Shown here: positions 8,490 to 17,091 of the stretch, piece by piece
Position numbering within the stretch: position 1 is the stretch's first letter
Layout: the number at the start of each line of letters is the position of its first letter
The notes under the pieces: model-generated
What the model saw: the letters and a program-made list of their open reading frames with translations, nothing else
What the model was told of the DNA's origin: nothing
Database searches by the model: none
Made by a program: the position numbers and the translations under genes
Assembly: GCA_002342295.1 (NCBI GenBank)
Contig: DDPR01000008.1
Coordinates: forward strand, 158,078-222,077
Direction: 5' to 3'
Length of the DNA stretch: 64,000 bases
Origin: Burkholderiales bacterium UBA2463
Lineage (GTDB): Bacteria > Pseudomonadota > Gammaproteobacteria > Burkholderiales > Burkholderiaceae_A

Positions 8490-9388
8490 GCATCTCCCTC
8501 ACGCGAATATCGCCCGACCAGATTGGCGCCTCTCCTCGAGCCCAGCCTCGCGCGCTTCGCAACGCAACCGAGATCAACAAACTCTCCAAGCGCCTGCATC
8601 GTCTGGTCGGACAGGCCATCGCAGACTTTCAGATGATTGAGGCAGACGACCTGGTGATGGTCTGCCTCTCCGGAGGCAAAGATAGCTACGGCCTTCTCGA
8701 TGTGCTGCTCTCACTCCAGGCTCGTGCGCCCGTCTCGTTTAAGTTGGTGGCGGTGAACCTAGACCAAGGCCATCCGGGCTTTCCCAAAGACACGCTGCCC
8801 AACTACCTGCGGGATCGCGGTGTGTCCTTTCACATTGAAGAACAAGACACCTACAGCATCGTCAAGCGCGTCATCCCCGAGGGCAAGACAATGTGCTCTC
8901 TGTGCTCCCGACTCCGTCGTGGTGTTCTCTATCGACTCGCCTCCGAACTGGGTGCGACAAAGATTGCGCTGGGCCATCATCGAGACGACATTCTTCAGAC
9001 TCTGTTTCTCAATCTATTTTTTGGTGGCGCACTCAAGGCCATGCCACCCAAGCTGGTCTCGGATGACGGCCACCATGTGGTCATTCGGCCCCTCGCATAT
9101 GTAGAGGAGAAGGACCTCGAGGCATGGGCGCTGCACCGCGCCTTTCCCATCATTCCCTGTGACCTCTGCGGCTCCCAGGACAATCTGCAGCGTCAGCAAG
9201 TGAAGGCGATGATCCAGGACTGGGAGCGACGCTTTCCGGGGCGCGTGGACTCGCTCTTTCAGTCGCTCTCAAATGTTAAGCCCTCCCACCTCTTGGATCG
9301 CACGCTCTTTGACTTTAGATCGCTACAACCCGACGGGCTTGCGCGTCCTGATGGCGACAAGGCCTTCGATCCGGTAACCCCCGAATGA
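8486..9388 (+). CDS. ttcA: tRNA 2-thiocytidine(32) synthetase
   Basis: TtcA thiolates cytidine 32 of certain tRNAs with ATP and an iron-sulfur cluster. The PP-loop SGGKDS lies near residues 61-66. Two CxxC pairs follow, CSLC near residue 135 and CDLC near residue 225, as expected for the cluster ligands. GHHRDD, a conserved segment of the family, lies between them. The start is the ATG at 8486 that overlaps the folB stop as ATGA; an ATG at 8471 is also in frame but would give a longer overlap. About 300 residues, normal length. The gene couples to ubiB by another ATGA. Confidence 0.96.
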   Translation: MSISLTRISPDQIGASPRAQPRALRNATEINKLSKRLHRLVGQAIADFQMIEADDLVMVCLSGGKDSYGLLDVLLSLQARAPVSFKLVAVNLDQGHPGFPKDTLPNYLRDRGVSFHIEEQDTYSIVKRVIPEGKTMCSLCSRLRRGVLYRLASELGATKIALGHHRDDILQTLFLNLFFGGALKAMPPKLVSDDGHHVVIRPLAYVEEKDLEAWALHRAFPIIPCDLCGSQDNLQRQQVKAMIQDWERRFPGRVDSLFQSLSNVKPSHLLDRTLFDFRSLQPDGLARPDGDKAFDPVTPE

Positions 9389-10977
9389 GTTCCATCCTCC
9401 GAATCCTCACCATCCTCTGGGCCATTCAGAAATTTGGCCTCGACCAGCTCGCTGTCGATGGCGCTCAGCGCAGCCTTGACTCGCGCCTGCTCGCATGGCT
9501 CCTCACCCTGCTTCGACTCGGCCGACGGTTCGATGCGCCTCGCGGTCAGCGCATCCGGCAGGCTCTCGAGAGCCTGGGGCCTATCTTCGTGAAATTTGGG
9601 CAGGTGCTCTCCACACGCCGCGACCTCATGCCGGCCGACATCGCCGATGAGCTTGCCCTGCTTCAGGATCGGGTGCCTCCCTTTGCCTCAGAGGAGGCCG
9701 TTGCTGCTATTGAGCGGTCGTTTGGCCGACCTGTTTCGGCCATCTTTGCGCACTTCGAGACCGAGCCTGTTGCAAGCGCATCCATCGCCCAGGTCCACTT
9801 CGCAAGGCTTCATGATGGTCGGGAGGTCGCCGTCAAAGTGCTTCGGCCCGGCATGCTTGGCCTCATCGAAAAAGACCTTGCCTTGCTTCGCGTCTTTGCG
9901 CAGCTGGTGGAGCGCTTCTCGGCTGATGGTCGACGTCTCAAACCTCGTGAGGTGGTCGCCGAGTTCGATAACTACCTACACGATGAGCTCGACCTTGTTC
10001 GTGAGGCGGCCAATGCAGCCCAACTCCGACGCAACTTTGAGGGCTCGGGGCTGCTCAAAATTCCCGAGATGATCTGGGACCTCTGCCATAGCGATGTCAT
10101 CGTGATGGAGCGGGTGTACGGGATACCCATCGGCCGCATGGATCGCCTGCGAGCGGCGGGCATTGATCTGAAGCAGCTCTCCCGCGAGGGCGTGGAGATC
10201 TTTTTTACCCAGGTCTTCCGAGACGGCTACTTCCATGCCGACATGCACCCCGGAAACATTCTGGTCAGTGATCGCGGGCCTCATTTCGGCCACTACATCG
10301 CCCTTGACTTTGGCATCGTGGGCACCCTCTCGGAGTACGACAAAAACTATCTGGCTCAGAACTTCCTCGCCTTCTTTCGCCGCGACTATCGTCGAGTGGC
10401 CGAGCTTCACGTGGAGTCTGGCTGGGCACCCCCCAACACCCGCGTTGATGCCCTTGAAGCTGCGGTTCGCGGAGTCTGTGAGCCTTTCTTTGATCGGCCC
10501 CTCAAGGAGATCTCGCTAGGTCAGGTGTTGTTGCGCCTCTTTCAGGCCTCTCGGCGCTTCCAGGTGGAGATTCAGCCCCAGCTCGTGCTTCTTCAGAAGA
10601 CGCTTCTCAACGTTGAGGGGTTAGGCCGCGAGCTCGACCCCGACCTCGATCTCTGGGTCACAGCCAAGCCCTTCTTGGAGAACTGGATGAAGGAGCAGAT
10701 TGGTCTGAAGGCCCTCAGGGAGCAGGTTATGCGCGAGGGCGAGCGCTGGTCGCGCACTCTGCCTCAGCTGCCCCGACTGGCCCACGCCGCGCTGAGCCGA
10801 CTAGCCCACCCTTCGCATAGCCCGAGAGACGAGGACCTTCGGCTGCTCGTGAGCGAGATTCGTCAAACGCGTCGATGGGTTCAAATGCTCATCGTCCTCC
10901 TGCTTCTGGCGGGTGCGCTGGCCGGCGCCCTCACTCTGCAGTCCGTCTCCTTCGAATTTGTCAGGGCCCTGGCATGA
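9385..10977 (+). CDS. ubiB: Ubiquinone biosynthesis kinase-like protein UbiB
   Basis: An atypical protein kinase-like ATPase of the ABC1/ADCK family needed for ubiquinone production, anchored in the inner membrane. The family KxGQ motif is present as KFGQVLSTR near residue 72. Next come the alanine-rich loop ASASIAQVH, the ATP-binding lysine in VAVKVLRPG, the HADMHPGN catalytic loop, and ALDFGIVG in place of the kinase DFG. The C-terminus carries a hydrophobic LLLLAGALAGALTL membrane segment. At 530 residues it is standard length. Its start lies in the ttcA stop and its stop overlaps the glmU start, both ATGA. ubiK, another ubiquinone gene, lies at 39.2 kb. Confidence 0.96.
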   Translation: MSSILRILTILWAIQKFGLDQLAVDGAQRSLDSRLLAWLLTLLRLGRRFDAPRGQRIRQALESLGPIFVKFGQVLSTRRDLMPADIADELALLQDRVPPFASEEAVAAIERSFGRPVSAIFAHFETEPVASASIAQVHFARLHDGREVAVKVLRPGMLGLIEKDLALLRVFAQLVERFSADGRRLKPREVVAEFDNYLHDELDLVREAANAAQLRRNFEGSGLLKIPEMIWDLCHSDVIVMERVYGIPIGRMDRLRAAGIDLKQLSREGVEIFFTQVFRDGYFHADMHPGNILVSDRGPHFGHYIALDFGIVGTLSEYDKNYLAQNFLAFFRRDYRRVAELHVESGWAPPNTRVDALEAAVRGVCEPFFDRPLKEISLGQVLLRLFQASRRFQVEIQPQLVLLQKTLLNVEGLGRELDPDLDLWVTAKPFLENWMKEQIGLKALREQVMREGERWSRTLPQLPRLAHAALSRLAHPSHSPRDEDLRLLVSEIRQTRRWVQMLIVLLLLAGALAGALTLQSVSFEFVRALA

Positions 10978-12356
10978 ACGTCATTGTTTTGGCCGCGGGC
11001 AAAGGCAGTCGCATGCGGTCGGAGCGTGCAAAGGTGCTGCATGCAATTGGGGGACAGCCCATGCTGTGGCATGTGCTGAAGGCTGCCGAACAGGCTGGCG
11101 GAACTCGACTCATCTGTGTGGTTGGACATCAGGCCGATGCGGTGAAAGCCGCTGTCGAGCGCTTTGAGGGGCTCAGTCAGCCCGTGGTCTTTGCCCACCA
11201 GGAGCCCCCCATGGGAACGGGGCATGCTGTCTTGTGTGCGCTTGGCCTGCTCGACGAGAGCCCCCTCACGCTCGTGCTCTACGGCGATGTGCCCCTCATT
11301 CAAGCGCAGACATTGCGGTCGATGCACGCACTTGCAGATGCTCATGCCCCCGGCCTGTGCCTGCTCACCGCGACGCTGGCAGACCCGCATGGCTACGGAC
11401 GCATCCTTCGAGACCCGGGTGGGCGCGTGCTTGGATGCATTGAAGAGAAGGACGCGACTCAGGATCAGCGAACCATCACCGAGGTGAACACGGGCATTCT
11501 TCTCGCCCCCACCAGGGATCTCGCTCGTTGGGTCAGGCAGATCGATAATCAGAACGCTCAGGGCGAGTACTACCTCACGGATGTCCTCGCGATGGCGGTG
11601 GGTGAGGGCAAGGAGATTGCAACGATGACCTGCAAAGACGAATCCGAAATTCTTGGCGTCAATAGCCAACCACAGCGCGCAGAGCTCGAGCGACGCCATC
11701 AACAAGCCCTGGCGCTGGACCTCATGGACCAGGGAACTGCCTTGGCAGACCCTGCTCGCATCGACATCCGAGGCCACTTGACCTGCGCCGAGGGTGTCGA
11801 GATTGATGTGGGCTGCGTGTTTGAGGGCGACGTGTGGCTGGGCGAGGGTGTGGTCATCGGCCCGAACTGCGTTCTTAAAAACAGTCGCGTCGAGGCCGGG
11901 GCTCGAATTGAGGCCATGAGCCACCTCGATGGCTGCATCGTTGGACCCCTCGCCGTTGTTGGCCCATTCGCCCGCCTGCGTCCGGGCACCGAACTCCTTG
12001 AGGCCAGTCACGTGGGCAATTTCTCGGAAGTGAAAAATAGCCGGATTGGACCCTACTCCAAGGCCAATCACCTCTCGTATATTGGAGACGCAACAGTCGG
12101 CGCCCGCGTCAATATTGGGGCTGGAACCATCACCTGTAACTATGACGGTGCAGAAAAGCATCGCACCGTCATCGAGGACGATGTGTTCATTGGGTCAGAC
12201 ACGCAGCTCGTCGCGCCGGTCACCGTCCACGAGGGCGCGACACTGGGAGCGGGCACCACCCTCACGGCAGACGCGCCGGCCCAGCAACTCACCCTCTCTC
12301 GAGCCCGCCAGACCAGCATCGCCCGCTGGAAGCGGCCCAAGAAGCAGGCCCACTAG
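10974..12356 (+). CDS. glmU: Bifunctional UDP-GlcNAc pyrophosphorylase / glucosamine-1-phosphate acetyltransferase
   Basis: GlmU acetylates glucosamine-1-phosphate and couples it to UTP, giving UDP-GlcNAc for wall and LPS. The 460-residue protein starts MNVIVLAAGKGSRM, the pyrophosphorylase signature, with the LYGDVP metal-binding segment near residue 105. The second half is a left-handed beta-helix with hexapeptide repeats, including GARIEAMSHL, NHLSYIGDA and GAGTITCNYDG, where acetyl-CoA binds. The start is the ATGA overlap with ubiB; a longer frame exists upstream but is not homologous. glmS follows after 17 bp, so both hexosamine steps are adjacent. Confidence 0.97.
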   Translation: MNVIVLAAGKGSRMRSERAKVLHAIGGQPMLWHVLKAAEQAGGTRLICVVGHQADAVKAAVERFEGLSQPVVFAHQEPPMGTGHAVLCALGLLDESPLTLVLYGDVPLIQAQTLRSMHALADAHAPGLCLLTATLADPHGYGRILRDPGGRVLGCIEEKDATQDQRTITEVNTGILLAPTRDLARWVRQIDNQNAQGEYYLTDVLAMAVGEGKEIATMTCKDESEILGVNSQPQRAELERRHQQALALDLMDQGTALADPARIDIRGHLTCAEGVEIDVGCVFEGDVWLGEGVVIGPNCVLKNSRVEAGARIEAMSHLDGCIVGPLAVVGPFARLRPGTELLEASHVGNFSEVKNSRIGPYSKANHLSYIGDATVGARVNIGAGTITCNYDGAEKHRTVIEDDVFIGSDTQLVAPVTVHEGATLGAGTTLTADAPAQQLTLSRARQTSIARWKRPKKQAH

Positions 12357-12373
12357 CCAGAGAGAAACAACCT

Positions 12374-14233
12374 ATGTGTGGCATCGTCGCGGCCCTCGTC
12401 TCTCGAAACGTCGTCCCGATTCTGATTGGTGGCCTGCACCAGCTGGAATATCGGGGCTACGACTCTGCAGGGCTGGCTTGCCTCACCAACCATCACATCG
12501 AACGTGTTCGAGCGGTTGGTCGTGTCAGCGAGCTTGAGGCATCCGTTGGCATGCTCTACGCGGAAACAGGCATCGCGCACACCCGTTGGGCCACCCATGG
12601 GGCGGTCACCGAGGACAACGCCCACCCTCATCTCTCGCAGGGCTCCGGCCTCTCGGTCTGTGTGGTCCACAACGGCATCATTGAAAACCATGCATCTCTT
12701 CGGGCCGAGCTGCAGGAGGCGGGCTATGTCTTCACCTCCCAGACAGATACGGAGGTTGTGGCCCATCTTCTTCATCGCGAGCGCCTGCGCAGCGAATCAC
12801 TTGTGGAGGCCTTTGCCCGTACGCGCAACGCCCTGAGGGGTGCCTTTGCGATTGCCGCCATCAGCGATGCAGACCCCTCCCGGCTGGTTGCCGCGCGATT
12901 GGGTGCGCCCCTGGTTATTGGCCTGGGGCGCGACCCTGACGAAGCCTTTGTGGCATCTGATGCGTCAGCCCTCGTCTCCCACACGCAGCAGTTCATCTAC
13001 CTTGAAGACGGAGACCTTGTCACGATGTGGCGCGAGGCCCGCTCAGATCCCGTGTCGCGAGTCATTCTGAATGCCCAGGGCATCGCTGTTGAGCGAGACA
13101 TCGTTCAGAGCAGCCTGCGCTCAGAGGATGTCGAGCTCGGGCCCTATGCCCACTACATGCAAAAAGAGATTGCTGAACAACCCGGCGCAGTCGCCGCGAC
13201 CCTCGAGATGGTCATGGGAGCCCACACCCTCTCACCCAATCTCTTTGGCTCAGAGGCCGAACCCCTCTTCATGAGGGTGCGGCATGTGCTCATCGTCGCC
13301 TGCGGAACGAGCTATCACGCGGGGCTCGTGGCGCGCTATTGGCTTGAGGCCATTGCGGGGGTCTCATGCTCTGTGGAGATCGCCAGCGAGTATCGCTATC
13401 GGGAGAGCGTGAATCAGGATCACACCTTGGTCGTCGCCATCTCGCAGTCAGGCGAGACGGCCGACACGCTGGCAGCCCTTGAACACGCCCGGCGACGCGG
13501 CCTCGAAGATTCGCTCTGCATCTGCAACGTGCCGGAGTCCTCTCTCATTCGAGCCTCCAAGCTCAAGTTCCTGACACGCGCGGGGCCCGAGATTGGCGTG
13601 GCCTCAACCAAAGCATTCACCACCCAGCTCGCAGCCCTGTTCCTTCTCACCCTCACGCTCGCAAAGTGCCAGGGGCGCCTAACAGACCAGCAAGAGGCTG
13701 ACCACATTGCCTCGCTTCGACACCTGCCCACCGCGCTGCGAGCCGTTCTCGCCGAGGAGGCCTCCTTTGCCGCCTGGGCCGCGCGTTTTGTCGACAAAGA
13801 GCATGCGCTTTTCTTGGGTCGGGGCATCCACTATCCGATTGCGTTGGAGGGAGCGCTCAAGCTCAAAGAGATTAGTTACATCCACGCCGAAGCCTATGCG
13901 GCAGGGGAGCTCAAACACGGGCCCCTGGCGCTTGTCGACGCGCGAATGCCCGTGATTGCCGTGGCCCCAAACGATCAGCTGCTCGAAAAGCTGCGCAGCA
14001 ACCTTGAGGAGGTTCGAGCACGAGGAGGTCAGCTCTTTGTCGTGGCGGATCATGGATCTGGCTTTGAGGGGTCGGACGGGGTTGACGTCATTACGCTTGG
14101 CGACCACGCGGGTCCGCTCTCACCCATCTTGCATGTATTGCCGCTCCAGCTCTTGAGTTATCACGTCGCCCTCGCGCGAGGACACGATGTAGACAAGCCA
14201 CGAAATCTCGCGAAAAGCGTGACGGTGGAATAA
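12374..14233 (+). CDS. glmS: Glutamine-fructose-6-phosphate aminotransferase (isomerizing)
   Basis: Makes glucosamine-6-phosphate from fructose-6-phosphate and glutamine, the first committed step to UDP-GlcNAc. The N-terminal Ntn glutaminase begins MCGIVAAL with the catalytic Cys2, followed by YRGYDSAG and HTRWATHG. Two SIS sugar-phosphate domains follow, with CGTSYHAG near residue 311, SQSGETADT near residue 358 and ASTKAFTTQ. The C-terminus PRNLAKSVTVE is the conserved tail. At 619 residues it is slightly longer than the E. coli protein. I see no glmS ribozyme upstream; only 17 bp separate it from glmU. Confidence 0.97.
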   Translation: MCGIVAALVSRNVVPILIGGLHQLEYRGYDSAGLACLTNHHIERVRAVGRVSELEASVGMLYAETGIAHTRWATHGAVTEDNAHPHLSQGSGLSVCVVHNGIIENHASLRAELQEAGYVFTSQTDTEVVAHLLHRERLRSESLVEAFARTRNALRGAFAIAAISDADPSRLVAARLGAPLVIGLGRDPDEAFVASDASALVSHTQQFIYLEDGDLVTMWREARSDPVSRVILNAQGIAVERDIVQSSLRSEDVELGPYAHYMQKEIAEQPGAVAATLEMVMGAHTLSPNLFGSEAEPLFMRVRHVLIVACGTSYHAGLVARYWLEAIAGVSCSVEIASEYRYRESVNQDHTLVVAISQSGETADTLAALEHARRRGLEDSLCICNVPESSLIRASKLKFLTRAGPEIGVASTKAFTTQLAALFLLTLTLAKCQGRLTDQQEADHIASLRHLPTALRAVLAEEASFAAWAARFVDKEHALFLGRGIHYPIALEGALKLKEISYIHAEAYAAGELKHGPLALVDARMPVIAVAPNDQLLEKLRSNLEEVRARGGQLFVVADHGSGFEGSDGVDVITLGDHAGPLSPILHVLPLQLLSYHVALARGHDVDKPRNLAKSVTVE

Positions 14234-14258
14234 TCGGGTTTCCAGAAAGGAAGGTTGT

Positions 14259-14684
14259 ATGCACATCGCCATTGCCATCGACGGATCGGCCCATGCACTC
14301 AAGGCGCTCACCAAGGCCATTGCGCTCGCAAAGGGCATGAAGGAGATGCCCCGACTCACTCTGGTGAATGTTCACCTCACCACCCTTGTCTCACCGGTGG
14401 CGCGCGGCATTGACCAACACCAAGTCGAGGCCTATATGGATCAGATCGCCGAAGAAGAGCTCAAGGATGCAAAGGCCCTCCTCGAGAAAGAGGGCATCAA
14501 GGCGCCGGCCGTAAAGGCACACGGTGAGATCGTTCCTGCCCTGCTGGATTTCATTCACCACTCCCATGTGGACATGATTGTCGTGGGGGGCAAAGGACGA
14601 GGGTCTCTCGTCGACCTGCTCCTTGGCTCGGTTGCTGGGCGGCTTGCGGAGACCAGCCCAGTCCCCGTGCTGGTCGTGCGCTAG
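14259..14684 (+). CDS. Universal stress protein, UspA family
   Basis: A 141-residue single-domain Usp protein of the ATP-binding type. The N-terminal IAIAIDGS strand binds the adenine region. Near the C-terminus GGKGRGSLVDLLLGSVAGRL matches the G-2x-G-9x-G-(S/T) nucleotide motif. Such proteins help in stress survival, with no single known reaction. A good Shine-Dalgarno element (AGGAAGG) precedes the ATG. The stop codon abuts the pyrE stop on the other strand exactly, the two forming the palindrome CTAGCTAG. Confidence 0.94.
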   Translation: MHIAIAIDGSAHALKALTKAIALAKGMKEMPRLTLVNVHLTTLVSPVARGIDQHQVEAYMDQIAEEELKDAKALLEKEGIKAPAVKAHGEIVPALLDFIHHSHVDMIVVGGKGRGSLVDLLLGSVAGRLAETSPVPVLVVR

Positions 14685-15392
14685 CTAGACGCCCCAGCGA
14701 TCCCGATAAGCGGCCACCGCCTCGGCATGCGAGGCCAGTGCGGGGTCTTTGGACTCCCTCAGAAGCGTGAGCAACCCCTCGAGGGTGGCCAGAGCCACCA
14801 CTGGAATGCCCCACTGCTCCTGAACCTCCTGCACGGCCGAGTGTGGCGTAGGATCTGACGCGGTACCCCCGCGCTCCATGCGGTCCAGCGCAATGAGCAC
14901 GCCGACGGGCTCAGCCCCCTGTGACCGAATGATCTGAATGGACTCTCGCACAGACGTCCCCGCAGAAATCACGTCGTCAATAATCAATACTCGGCCCTGC
15001 ATGGGTGCGCCCACCAAGAGGCCGCCCTCACCGTGGTCCTTGGCCTCCTTGCGGTTAAAACAAAAACCAATATCGAGGCCATGAGCAGCCAATGCAACGG
15101 CCGTGGCAGACGCGAGCGGTATACCCTTGTAGGCCGGGCCAAAAAGCACATCAACGTCAAGGCCCATGGTCGACTGCGCCTTGAGCAGGGCTCGCGCATA
15201 AAAATCTGCGAGCGCGCCAAGCGAAGCGCCTCGATGAAAGAGCCCCGCATTGAAGAAATAGGGCGAGAGTCGACCCGCCTTGGTCTGAAACTCACCAAAC
15301 CGCAGTGCACCCAACTGCACCGCAAAGGCGAGAAACTGGGCCTCCAGAGATGGGGTCTCGGCGTCAGACAAAGACGCTGGCGTTGAGCTCAT
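14685..15392 (-). CDS. pyrE: Orotate phosphoribosyltransferase
   Basis: Joins orotate to PRPP to make OMP in pyrimidine synthesis. The PRPP-binding motif VLIIDDVISAGTSV lies near residues 132-145. The start region LAFAVQLGALRFGEFQTKAGRLSPYFFNAG and the FNRKEAKDHGEGG loop are family hallmarks. The frame continues upstream, but the ATG at 15392 places the family start correctly and gives 235 residues. It is divergent from xth with only 19 bp between the two start codons. A TTGAGG/TATTCT pair with a 19-bp spacer inside the xth gene is a weak candidate promoter. Confidence 0.95.
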   Translation of the reverse strand: MSSTPASLSDAETPSLEAQFLAFAVQLGALRFGEFQTKAGRLSPYFFNAGLFHRGASLGALADFYARALLKAQSTMGLDVDVLFGPAYKGIPLASATAVALAAHGLDIGFCFNRKEAKDHGEGGLLVGAPMQGRVLIIDDVISAGTSVRESIQIIRSQGAEPVGVLIALDRMERGGTASDPTPHSAVQEVQEQWGIPVVALATLEGLLTLLRESKDPALASHAEAVAAYRDRWGV

Positions 15393-15411
15393 GATCGGAG
15401 AGAATACCCCG

Positions 15412-16206
15412 ATGCGTGTCATCACCCTCAATGCGAACGGAATTCGATCGGCGAGCGATAAAGGGATGTTTGAGTGGCTCGCCCAGACCGCACCCGACGT
15501 CGTGTGCGTGCAAGAGCTCAAGGCTCAACAGGCTGACTTCGACGAGCGGCATCTGCGGGTGAACTCACATCCGCCGTTAAACGGCATCTTTTCGTGCGCG
15601 CTCAAAAAGGGATACAGCGGCGTTGGCCTCTATTTGGCCCAGACTCCCCAACGGGTCTCAGAGGGCTTCGGGGTCAGCGAGTTTGACCAAGAGGGTCGAC
15701 TCATCCGGGCAGATCTCGAGGGTTTGACCGTGATGAGCCTCTATGCGCCCTCGGGCTCGGCCTCAGAGGAGCGGCAGGCATCGAAGTTTCGTTTTATGGA
15801 GGCCTTCCTCCCCAGGCTTGAGGGCTGGATGAGAGAGCACCAAGAGACCGGCCGAGAGTTCCTCATCTGCGGGGACTGGAACATTGCCCACACCGAGAGG
15901 GACCTCAAAAACTGGAAGGGCAACCTGAAGAATTCCGGCTTCCTTCCCAAAGAGCGCGCCTGGATAGGCGACATCCTGAACAGGCTGGGCTGGGTGGACG
16001 TCTACCGCCGTCTGCTCCCCGATGCGAGCGATGAAAGCTACACCTGGTGGAGCCAGCGGGGTCAGGCCTATGCCAAAAACGTCGGCTGGCGCATCGACTA
16101 CCAGATTGCAACACCCGGGCTGGCCCAACGAGCTCGCTCGGCCAGGGTCTTTAAGGAGAGGCGCTTTTCAGACCACGCGCCCCTGATCATCGACTTCGAT
16201 CAGTGA
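15412..16206 (+). CDS. xth: Exodeoxyribonuclease III (AP endonuclease, XthA family)
   Basis: A metal-dependent 3'-5' exonuclease and abasic-site endonuclease for base-excision repair. About 264 residues with the endonuclease/exonuclease/phosphatase fold: TLNANGIRSA at the N-terminus, the metal-binding Glu35 in VQELKAQ, CGDWNIAHTERDL near residue 150 and SDHAPLIIDF at the end, the catalytic Asp-His pair. The ATG at 15412 was chosen because homology begins there and GGAGAGA lies a suitable distance upstream; an ATG at 15391 would extend into pyrE. The tail overlaps the M48 protease gene by 7 bp. Confidence 0.95.
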   Translation: MRVITLNANGIRSASDKGMFEWLAQTAPDVVCVQELKAQQADFDERHLRVNSHPPLNGIFSCALKKGYSGVGLYLAQTPQRVSEGFGVSEFDQEGRLIRADLEGLTVMSLYAPSGSASEERQASKFRFMEAFLPRLEGWMREHQETGREFLICGDWNIAHTERDLKNWKGNLKNSGFLPKERAWIGDILNRLGWVDVYRRLLPDASDESYTWWSQRGQAYAKNVGWRIDYQIATPGLAQRARSARVFKERRFSDHAPLIIDFDQ

Positions 16207-17075
16207 ATTGAGGGGTCGGGCGGGACGGTCTCGAGCGTCCTGCCAATGGCCGATGCATAAAGCGGCATTACGCGGGGCAGATTTCGTGAAATCTCATCAA
16301 TTCGAGAGCTGCCCGCAGGATGGGTAGAGAGCCACTCGGGCGGCGCACCCTTGCTTGAGGCCTGCATCTTTCTCCAAAGCGAGATTCCCGTGCGGGGATC
16401 AAACCCGGCACGCGCTGCGATATCCATGCCCACAAGATCGGCTTCCGTCTCATCGTCGCGGGAGAACTTTAGGGTGAGGAGCTGGCTGCCATAGCCCAGC
16501 GCCTGACGACCCGCCTCCCCCAGGCCCAATGCGCTCGAGAGGATGGTGGCACCAAGATCGGTGAGCTGGCCCTTGGCCATTCGGTCTCGTGCGTGCTCGC
16601 GCAGGGCGTGGGCCATTTCATGGCCCATCACCATGGCCGCCTCATCGTCGCTGAGCTTGAGCTTTTCGAGAATGCCGGTGTAGAAGGCGATCTTGCCGCC
16701 AGGCATGCAAAAGGCATTCACCTGATCGCTTCGCAAAACAATAACCTCCCACCTCCAGCGGGCGGCGTCCGGGTTCCACTTCTCTGCAAAGGGCCGCAGC
16801 CGCTGCGCAATGAGCAGCAATCGCTGCACCTGCGGGTCTGACTCTGGCAGAAGCGCATTCTTGCGGCTTGCCTGCTTCTTGAGGCTTTCGTATTGCTGGG
16901 CCGCCGAGCGCTCAAGCTGGGCAGCCGGCACCAGCCGACGCAGCTCCGAGGACTCCCCCACGACAACGCCGTCGCCAGGGCCCGAGAGACGGTTGGATGT
17001 CTGGCCCGTCACGCAGCCGGCCAGGCTCAGAGTCGTGCAAAGGGCGACCAGAAACGGTGTTGCTCGCATATGCAT
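16200..17075 (-). CDS. M48-family metalloprotease lipoprotein
   Basis: A probable zinc protease attached to the inside of the cell envelope, possibly acting on misfolded outer membrane proteins like BepA or LoiP. A signal peptide ends in the lipobox SLAGC. The zinc site is HEMAH in VMGHEMAHALREHARDR, with a third ligand Glu in DETEADLVGMDIAARAGFDP, and STHPAGSSRIDEI near the end is a family segment. The start is taken at the ATG at 17075; 17069 and 17093 are alternatives. No tetratricopeptide tail is seen, so it is the short form. Divergent from ampG with about 16 bp between the starts, so they may share promoter DNA. Confidence 0.9.
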   Translation of the reverse strand: MHMRATPFLVALCTTLSLAGCVTGQTSNRLSGPGDGVVVGESSELRRLVPAAQLERSAAQQYESLKKQASRKNALLPESDPQVQRLLLIAQRLRPFAEKWNPDAARWRWEVIVLRSDQVNAFCMPGGKIAFYTGILEKLKLSDDEAAMVMGHEMAHALREHARDRMAKGQLTDLGATILSSALGLGEAGRQALGYGSQLLTLKFSRDDETEADLVGMDIAARAGFDPRTGISLWRKMQASSKGAPPEWLSTHPAGSSRIDEISRNLPRVMPLYASAIGRTLETVPPDPSIH

Positions 17076-17091
17076 GACAATACTCCGAAAC

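Noticed and set aside
10881..12161. A 426-codon open frame on the minus strand opposite glmU
   Set aside because: glmU is certain on the plus strand; the antisense product has no recognisable motif.
12357..12373. A glmS ribozyme upstream of glmS
   Set aside because: Only 17 bp separate glmU and glmS, far too short, and the ribozyme is mainly known from Gram-positive bacteria.
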